A program made the position numbers and the translations under genes. Positions 57,196-64,000 of a DNA stretch of 64,000 nt are shown here, piece by piece. This DNA comes from Spiroplasma endosymbiont of Panorpa germanica (GTDB taxonomy: Bacteria > Bacillota_I > Bacilli_A > Mycoplasmatales > Mycoplasmataceae): the NCBI RefSeq assembly GCF_964019765.1, contig NZ_OZ026461.1, forward strand, positions 62,001 to 126,000. The letters are read 5' to 3'. The first letter of the stretch is position 1, and each line of letters begins with the position of its first letter. Below the pieces are notes generated by a model. The model was given only the letters and a program-made list of their open reading frames with translations. It had not been told where the DNA came from and searched no databases.

Positions 57196-57672
57196 ATGAG
57201 TTTATTTAGTAAAAACAAGGAAGTTCAAATATTTGCGCCATGTGATGGTGAAATCATTGGACTTGAAAAAGTTGAAGACGAAGTCTTTTCAGAAAAAATG
57301 CTAGGTGATGGTTTTGCCATCGAACCAGCAAACGGAGATTTTGTTGCACCAATGGAAGGTAAATTGGTTACTGTTTTCCCATCAGGACATGCCTATGGAA
57401 TTAAACACAAATCAGGTTTAGAAGCATTATTACATATTGGTTTAGATACTGTAAGTTTAGATGGTGAAGGATTTGACATTAAAGTTAAACAAGGAGAATC
57501 AGTAAAAGTTGGAACTCCTTTAGTAATGGTTGATTTAGAAGGAATTAGAAGTAAAGTTCCCTCACTAAAAACCCCATTGGTTTTCACTCAAGACTCTTTG
57601 GAAGGTAAAAACATTGAAGTTTTAGCTAAGGGTAAAGTTAAAAAAGGCGACTTAATCGCAGTTATAAAATAA
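57196..57672 (+). CDS. crr: PTS glucose-type EIIA component
   Basis: A 158-residue free-standing EIIA(Glc). The phosphorylated His is in LLHIGLDTV and its partner His in SGHAYGIKH; FAPCDGEIIGLEKV and DGFAIEPANGDFVAPMEG are also typical. It passes phosphate from HPr to a sugar-specific IIBC permease, not in this window. ATG 57196 is chosen over an in-frame ATG 6 bases earlier because GGAGGA (57185-57190) needs the spacing. In Mollicutes it serves transport; an adenylate cyclase-type role is not implied. Confidence 0.96.
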   Translation: MSLFSKNKEVQIFAPCDGEIIGLEKVEDEVFSEKMLGDGFAIEPANGDFVAPMEGKLVTVFPSGHAYGIKHKSGLEALLHIGLDTVSLDGEGFDIKVKQGESVKVGTPLVMVDLEGIRSKVPSLKTPLVFTQDSLEGKNIEVLAKGKVKKGDLIAVIK

Positions 57673-57698
57673 AAAAACGGAAATAACTTTCCGTTTTT
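57673..57698 (+). terminator. Terminator after crr (possibly bidirectional)
   Basis: AAAAACGGAAA/TTTCCGTTTTT stem with loop TAAC, between crr and the convergent SOD-like gene. Confidence 0.87.
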
Positions 57699-57726
57699 CG
57701 CTTATTATATAATTTCTTTTGATCTT

Positions 57727-58338
57727 TTATCTTAAAGCGTTTGCGTAAATTTCTTGAACATAATCTCAATCAATGATCGTAAGCAGGTTCTTAACATAAT
57801 TTTCTCGGTCATTTTTATAATCAAGAATATATGCGTGTTCTCAAAGGCATATTCCAATTAAAGGGGTCATACCCAAAAATCACGGATTATCCTGGTTGAA
57901 AGTGTTGTAAACTCGCATATTTTTATTTTTGTCTAAAACTAATCACGTTCATCCACTTCCAAAGATTGACATTGCATTTCTAACCATTTCTTTGCAAAAT
58001 TCATCTAAAGTCATAAAGTTTTTGAAGATGGCATCTTTTAAAATCCCATCTTTTAGGGTAACATCTTTTTTGAAGTTCTTAAAGTAGAAGTTTAGGTTAA
58101 TTAAACCTCCACCATATTGGCGAACTAGAATATGAAATTCTTTGGGTAGACTTAAGTAACTTTTTACTAAGTCATCTAGATTTTCTATATATCTAGGCAG
58201 GTTGAAAAATCCCAAGCCTTTATTTAGTTTATCTTCATATTCAAGGTGAAACCTGTTGTAGTGTAAATTGATTTGTTCTTTTGAAAGTACTGGTTCAAGG
58301 AATTCAATTCCTTGCTCTAGTTCTATTCTTTTAAACAT
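57727..58338 (-). CDS. Iron/manganese superoxide dismutase-fold protein with missing metal ligands
   Basis: A 203-residue product with the whole Fe/Mn SOD outline: N-terminal hairpin LSKEQINLHYNRFHLEYEDKLN (His26, His31, Tyr34 in SOD-like places), the segment QYGGGLINLNFYF where SODs have a WNH ligand (Leu82 instead of His), FGSGWTWLV, and LWEHAYILDYKNDRENYV near the end (His168 kept, but Cys164 where the ligand Asp of DVWEH belongs). Two of four metal ligands are changed, so normal dismutase activity is doubtful. Five in-frame TGA codons read as Trp in conserved places, so the frame itself is not decayed. Convergent with crr. Confidence 0.82.
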
Positions 58339-58437
58339 TTATTTCCTTCTTTCTATTTAACACATAAGATAATATTATATTAATAATTAAAAATTGCATT
58401 ATTAAAGTAAAATTAATTTATAGGGAGGTAATAATTT

Positions 58438-59469
58438 ATGCAAAAAGAAGAAGTAAAAATTGATTCTGAAGAAATTAAAGTTACAAAAATCAAAACTGAT
58501 AAGAAGGTCTGAGAAAAGGTTCAAATACCGAGTCGATGAGTCGATGGCAATTTCCCCTTTAACTTTTATACATATATGGATAAGCAAATCGGTATTATAT
58601 TTCTTATTACCGGGCTAGTTATCCCATTTTCAACAGCTTTATTAATAAAGCTACTATTCTCAATCAACTCGGATTTTTCAAATGATCTTAGTTTATTGAA
58701 TCTAGCGGTTGGTATAGTATCAAATGGAGTCGGGTTTTTCATAATTTGAGATAAGCGTCGATCATTAATGTTTAAAACAACTTTGTTTTTCTATTATGTT
58801 TATGCAGTTATGCCAATTGCAATTTCCTTACTACTATCACCAATTTCATTATTAAAAATTCCAGAATATTGAATAAGTTCAATTTTACTAATTTTTCAAT
58901 CAATAATTTTTCTAACTTTGGCTTACTGAGTATTTAATCGCGTTAGTGATTTACGTTCTAGATTTGCTAAGACTATTAAACAAAATTGAAAAATGGTCTT
59001 AATTGTGACTTTAATCGGGGCTGTAACTATATTTGCCCTTTCATTTCTTTATGGACTACTTAGTCAGGCTTTAAATTTAGGGCCTGGTAATTCAAATAAT
59101 CAAAACCAGTTAGCAGATCCATTGACAACTGGAGTTTTGGGTTCAAAAATTTTATATGCAATTTCATTATTTGTATTTACAGTAATTGCAGCTCCATTGA
59201 TCGAGGAAATTGTCTTTAGGGATGCCATTTTTGTGGGTACTTCAAATCGTTGAATGGGTTGAATCATGTCAACAATTTTATTTGGTTACATCCATATTTC
59301 ATCAACTGGTGACTTCGTTCACTTATTTCAATATCTAATTGCTGGATTTGTCTTAGCTACTGCATTTAATGTTTGTCGTGGAAATGTTACTTACACTTGA
59401 GCAATTCATGTTGGAAGTAATCTATTATCATTTATTATCCTTTTGGTGAGTTCTTATGCAGTTAATTAA
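58438..59469 (+). CDS. CPBP (CAAX/Abi-type) intramembrane protease-like protein
   Basis: A 343-residue membrane protein with about eight helices after a 50-residue charged cytosolic N-terminus. The C-terminal part has the CPBP motifs: EEIVFRD (EExxxR), FGYIHIS (second motif His) and IHVGSNLL (HxxxN). These make it a likely intramembrane metalloprotease; substrate unknown. GGAGGT precedes ATG 58438. Many TGA codons read as Trp. The next gene starts 14 bases before its stop. Confidence 0.85.
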
Positions 59470-60373
59470 AATACAAACAAATGATGTAGGTCAAAGCTTA
59501 TTTAAGTTTATTAAAAAGCGTTATTCAACAACTCCGCTTTCAGTAATTTATAAGTGATTTAGGACTGGTAAAATTAAAGTAAATGGTAAAAAAATTAAGG
59601 ACCAGAAATTCATTCTCTCTTTAAATGATGAAGTCTTGGTATTTGATACTAATAAAATTACAATTAGAGATACTTTCAAAGAAGCGGATTTTTCTGATTT
59701 AAAAATAGTTTATGAAGATGATAATATTTTGATTGCTGATAAACCTCATAATTTAGAAATTCACTCCCCAATTAACATTAGTCTTGATGACATTGTCAAA
59801 TCTTATTTAGTTTCCAAAAAAGAATATGCCCCAGATGATGAAAATAGTTTTGTGGTTAGTCATATTCATCGAATTGATAAGCTAACACGAGGTTTGGTAA
59901 TTTATGCTAAAAACCGCCAGGCAATGGAGAGTTTAAGTGAAGCTATCAATAACAAAAATAAAATCAAAAAATTATATTGAGCAAACTTGGACCGCAAAGT
60001 TAAAAACGACCTTGATGCTCAAGGTTACATCACCTACGATACTGAAATTCAAAAAGCTGTTTTTCAAGAAGAATCAGAAGAAGGATTCAAAGTGGCGCAC
60101 ACAACCTTTAAACCAATCGATAACTTATCGGGAAATTGAGTTGAGATTCTATTATTAACTGGTCGCAAGCACCAAATTAGAGCCACTCTAGAATATTTTG
60201 ATAATCCTGTTGTTAATGATTTTCGTTATGGTTCAAGCATGCGTACCAAGGATAAATCTATCATGCTTTACGCCATTGAAATCAGTTTTGCAGATCTGAA
60301 TGAACCTTTAAGTTACTTGAATAATAAAACTTTTGACATCAAAGACGAAATTAAAAATTTAAACAAAATTTAA
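59456..60373 (+). CDS. RluA-family pseudouridine synthase
   Basis: A 305-residue protein with an N-terminal S4-like RNA-binding part (SVIYKWFRTGKIKVNGKKIKDQKFIL) and a catalytic domain with IVYEDDNILIADKPHNLEIH and SHIHRIDKLTRGLVIYAK. HRIDKLTRG holds the catalytic Asp. Later comes LLTGRKHQIRATLE. It is likely to modify large-subunit rRNA (RluC/RluD type), but the exact site cannot be read from sequence. It overlaps the CPBP gene by 14 bases. Confidence 0.92.
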
Positions 60374-60437
60374 ACTATTAATATAATCAAATAACTGATA
60401 TGTTAAAATAATTTAATAAGGTCTAAGGTGATAATTT

Positions 60438-62348
60438 ATGGTTTCAACAAAATATGGAATTACAAGCACAATTGTTGGAACAATAATTTCACTTTTTGGA
60501 GCACTAATTCAGTTTTTAACCCTTTACTTTGTGTTGCAAAATTTTGGAGCAACATTTAACGGGTTTGTGAAAATCGCCACTGCCATTGGAGCTATTATTG
60601 GGACAGCAGATGGAGCTTTAGGAATTGCCACAACAATTTTGTTGGTCAAGCCGATTGCTCAAAGAGATTGAATTACAGCTAATGAAATTTTTTCAACATC
60701 TAAAAAGAATTATCGTCGTGGAGCAAAATTATCAGTTACCTTACTTATTTTATCAGCAGTATTTTATCCACTTTGAGTAATAATCAGTAGTTCAACAACT
60801 GACTTCTCTAACTTTTTCGATCACTTTGGGATTGTCTTAAACGGAAAGTCAGAAGTGGTGTTCGCCCCATACTGACAAATGCTATTAATTATATTATTAT
60901 TTGGTTTCAAAAATATGGGAGCTGGAATAATATTTGGAGTTTATGAAAATGTTATTGCTGCTGATAGTGAAAATACTGTTAGAAAAATAGTTATTCTTTT
61001 CACAGATGTGGTAGTTTACTCGCTATTCTTTTATCTTCTCACACTAAGGACTGTTGATCCATTAATTCCGTTTCTATCAATGCTTTTATATTCACCAATT
61101 CGGGGTTTCATGATTATGCTTTATGTAAGGCGGAATTATTTATGAATTAAATTTAATCCCGATTTAAATAGTTATCAATTAAAGACCTCAGCTAAGAAAA
61201 TTTCGCGTAGTAGCTTGGGTACAACAGTGTTAATGAATACAGATATACTAATTGCTGCGGTTTTATTGGGTCTGAATGCTTCATCAGTACTTTCGCTTTA
61301 TTTTGTAATTGCTGTTAACATCAGGCTTATTATGACTAATTTCATTACTTCATTTCGCGAGTTCTTTGTGGTTTTAGTAATGAAGAATGGTAGAATTTAT
61401 TGAAATAGCTACGCTAAGTACGAAATTTATACATATATTATTGCCGGCTTTACTTTTATTAATATGTCGATATTATCACCATACTTGGTAAGTGCTTTAT
61501 ACGGTAATCTAATGGAGAACCAGATTGCTAATCCCACTGTAGATAATATTTGAACAGCATCACAATTAATTTTATACCGCTATGTCTTTTATAATCCAAC
61601 TTTTTCTGTAATTTTTGCTGGGATCACTAGTTTATCAATTCTTTGTGAAGCGCAAATGAATATTATTCAGGCAAAAAGTCGTTATGCTGAAGTGACAAAA
61701 GTTCAAAACTATTTAGGATTTAGTTACATTGTAATTGCATTTGTTATAACAGGGATGATTACTTTTAGTAGGTTGGGAGCGGACTTATACTTAGTTTTCG
61801 CTTTAATGGCATTTATGATTTTGAAATTAATTTTCTTATTTATTCGATATTCGTATTTGTGGTTTTATGTTTATCGCTATGCCACTTACAATTCCAATAT
61901 TAAGAACGTATTTCAAAATGCCTTAATTTTGATGATTCCCACAGCAATCTCACCAATAATCCAATTCACAGTTATTGATAATTTGATTCCATTAAATATT
62001 GAAACCTTATCATTTGTACCACTTGTAGGATTATTTTTTACAACTATTTTTGCTTCCATTGGGGTAATATTTATCGTAGCTTTAATTCTTTCCCCAAATA
62101 TGGTTATGGGAATCATTAGGAGATTTCCCATTCTTGGGGAAAGGTATCGACGCAGAAAAGAAGCCGAACGCAAAGAACGTCTTCAAAAAAATAATATTTC
62201 TCTAACAGATTTAAACTCTAAAGGAAATATTATTGTGCAAGAATACATAAGTATCAATGAAGAAGAAATTTCTAAGACTCTTAGCGAGCAGGGTTCCCTA
62301 GAACCAGAAATTCTTGAGTATAAAAAAGTTTATAAATTGAAAGGTTAG
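60438..62348 (+). CDS. Flippase-like (MOP/MATE superfamily) membrane protein
   Basis: A 636-residue protein with about fourteen hydrophobic segments, the layout of polysaccharide flippases of the MOP superfamily. The N-terminal helix pair (ITSTIVGTIISLFGALIQFLTLYFVLQNFGATFNGFVKIATAIGAII) looks like the start of Wzx/MATE-type proteins. The last 80 residues are soluble, with a basic stretch (RYRRRKEAERKERLQK) and an acidic tail. Spiroplasma has no peptidoglycan, so lipid or glycolipid movement is a guess. TGA codons read as Trp. The next gene starts 3 bases downstream. Confidence 0.72.
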
Positions 62349-62351
62349 AAC

Positions 62352-63626
62352 ATGAAAAAACAAGAAGCAATCTCTGAAAATAAATTAAGCTTCGACACTG
62401 AAAATTTTATTCAAAAAAATCAGCGTACGGTCTTTGTGGGGATTTTAGTCGGTCTTTGTAGCGCAGTGATTTATTCATTAATGCCGCTATTAAGTAACAT
62501 TGAAACCGCTATTGAGAATCCAGTTTCAGGATTAGGTCGTTATGGGACCTATACAATATCAACCCTTTATGTAACATGACAGGAAATAGCTGCAGCTGTG
62601 ACTATGATTTTCATTTTTGGTCCAATGCGAGCTTTTAGATCATTTAAATTATTAAAAAACCGTAAAGCTTGATCAATAGTATTGCTTGGTTTCCTTGGGG
62701 GACCAATTGCAATGGTATTTATCACATTAGCAGCTCTATTTGTAATGACAGGGGCTGGTTTAAGTGATGGAACAATTGGGTCAATGCTTTTAAACCTGCA
62801 GCCAGTATTTTGTGCTATTGCTGCAATGGTTTTCTTAAAACAGAAACAATCAAATTATACAATCGGAGCCTTAATGGTTACAGCCATTTTAATGGTCGGA
62901 TTTGTAACAACTTTTAGTATTAAAGAAGAAATCCAAGTGCAATCAATTTTAGGAATTGTATTTGCGCTAATCGCTGCAGGGTTATATACTCTAGAAGCGA
63001 TTGGGATGGAAAAATTAATGAAATATTCAGAATTCAATTTCCCATTCCAAGAAACCACATTTATTAAAACAAGTTTTTCAGCGTTATTTATGATAATTTT
63101 AATGCCATTAGCAAGTTCAATCGATTTTTGAAGTTCTAGTGATATTACTTCTGAAAGCTATGGTCACGCCTTCTTGAATGGTTGAGCATCTTTTGAAATT
63201 ATGCAATCATGAGTTGTGGCTTTAAAATTTATTGGTTGTGGTATTTTATTAGCTTTTGGAAGAACTATGTATTATTATGCAATAAAAAATGCTAGTGGAA
63301 CTTATGCAGCTTCAACCCAACTTTTAATGTTGATTTGAACCCCAATTATTCAATACATTATGAATGGAATTGCTCGTGGAAGTAATTTAACAGCAATTCA
63401 AGACGGCTGGCTTGTTAGTGGTAATCCCAACTCAATCAATGATATTCGAATATTAACCTCAGAACCACAATCCTATTACTGATTCTTTGTGGTTCCCATA
63501 ATTCTTTGTCTATTTGTCATCACCTTTAATGAATTCTTTGTAGATTTACAAACTAAAGGTTGAAACGCTACTAAAGAAATTTGACTGGGTCGTAAAAATA
63601 AAGACGATGTAGTTGAAAAAAATTAA
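62352..63626 (+). CDS. EamA/DMT-superfamily transporter-like protein
   Basis: A 424-residue membrane protein with about ten helices and two EamA-like halves. The first half has VFVGILVGLCSAVIYSLMPLL and GTIGSMLLNLQPVFCAIAAMVFLKQKQ, the latter resembling the end of an EamA repeat. The second has GIVFALIAAGLYTLEAIGMEKLM and the late GTYAASTQLLMLIWTPIIQYIM. Transported substrate unknown. Starts 3 bases after the flippase-like gene, so the pair is one unit. Many TGA (Trp) codons. Confidence 0.75.
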
Positions 63627-63690
63627 GAAAATATTAAAACAAGTTCAAAAGAAAAAAAATAGCTTTTTTTCGTAATTACTCTTCTTTTTG

Positions 63691-63698
63691 TGTATAAT
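63691..63698 (+). promoter_or_regulatory. Extended -10 box of the last gene
   Basis: TGTATAAT, 30 bases before the ATG at 63729. Just upstream, GAAAAAAA TAGC TTTTTTTC (63650-63670) is a weak terminator candidate for the preceding gene. Confidence 0.5.
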
Positions 63699-63728
63699 TT
63701 AAAAGTAAAAAGGAAAGGTATTTATTTT

Positions 63729-64000
63729 ATGAAAAAAGCAAGTAAGATTGTAACACTTGTAGGTACAGGTATTACAGTTGGATTAACACTTTTATCAATG
63801 ATTTTATCAATAATTGCTGCATCAGTTGTTAGTGATGGAGTAGGAACTGCATCAGCTGTAATTGGTGTTGTTATCGTATTGGGAGTTATCGGAATGATAT
63901 TGCCATTATTAGCATTTATATTCGTTTTAATGAAAAATGAAAAATTAAACTTTGTTGGTTATATTTTAGCCATTATTGCAGGGGGATTCGCTGTATTTGC
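63729..64000 (+). CDS. Hypothetical membrane protein, N-terminal part
   Basis: The frame starts at ATG 63729 after AAGGAAAGGT and is still open at the window end (about 90 residues). Three hydrophobic segments are seen (about residues 9-33, 42-66, 76-90), with a short MKNEKLNFVG loop between the second and third. It resembles small multi-helix proteins of the DUF4064 type in Mollicutes, but I cannot confirm the family. Cut by the window edge. Confidence 0.7.
   Translation, partial: MKKASKIVTLVGTGITVGLTLLSMILSIIAASVVSDGVGTASAVIGVVIVLGVIGMILPLLAFIFVLMKNEKLNFVGYILAIIAGGFAVF

Overview
The window reads as a chromosome segment of a Mollicute, most likely a Spiroplasma. UGA is used as tryptophan throughout: almost every long gene carries in-frame TGA codons where a Trp is expected, so all coordinates here use genetic code 4 and end only at TAA or TAG. 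The DNA is AT-rich, genes are packed with gaps of a few bases or overlaps, and there are no cell-wall or amino-acid biosynthesis genes. The tmRNA tag begins ANKKRES and ends GVALAA, with an EMPAFM..NN core. That resembles the Spiroplasma kunkelii tag as I remember it and points to Spiroplasma rather than Mycoplasma.

Layout. 1-4513: end of the F1Fo ATP synthase operon (atpH partial, atpA, atpG, atpD, a short atpC). 4612-6143 (minus): a stand-alone 5'-3' exonuclease and a YigZ/IMPACT protein. 6286-12863: P-type cation ATPase, nucleoside deoxyribosyltransferase-like gene, secA. 12930-24541: a long, tightly coupled run of uvrB, uvrA, folC, a FolT-like ECF substrate component, hprK, two lgt paralogues, whiA and a small Xre regulator. 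24585-28409: rhodanese-like gene (minus), secG, rnr, smpB, tmRNA. The last three form the trans-translation and RNA decay group. 28495-32612: a membrane protein with a decayed EAL domain, mgtE, trmB. 33459-40813: nucleoside uptake locus (two BMP-type lipoproteins, a double-NBD ABC ATPase, two permeases). 40929-41564 (minus): small membrane protein with a perfect 174-bp tandem duplication. 41716-45750: B12-dependent ribonucleotide reductase, an ECF substrate component read in one frame with a cob(I)alamin adenosyltransferase, and a DUF4430-like surface protein. 45901-50886: deoD, tsaD, an RpiR regulator, manA, asnS. 51042-54858: glycosyltransferase, RDD protein, PcrA/UvrD helicase. 54925-57672: ptsH, ptsI and crr as three separate units. 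57727-58338 (minus): a SOD-fold protein missing metal ligands. 58438-64000: CPBP protease-like protein, RluA-type pseudouridine synthase, flippase-like transporter, EamA-like transporter, start of a small membrane protein.

How the genes work together. Nucleotide supply is a clear theme: nucleoside import (33459-40813), base/nucleoside interconversion (deoD, deoxyribosyltransferase) and deoxyribonucleotide production by class II NrdJ. NrdJ needs adenosylcobalamin. The next two genes look like a compact capture, import and adenosylation module for that cofactor, and this is the most interesting system in the window. PTS sugar uptake is represented by HPr, EI, EIIA and the HPr kinase/phosphorylase. 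Excision repair is represented by UvrA, UvrB and PcrA/UvrD.

Several proteins have lost the residues that define their family: the SOD, the EAL protein, one Lgt copy, the rhodanese, the glycosyltransferase and the ion sites of the P-type ATPase. No tRNA or rRNA genes, insertion sequences, prophage or CRISPR arrays were seen. The only stretch over 300 bases without a protein gene (27934-28494) holds the tmRNA and its terminator.
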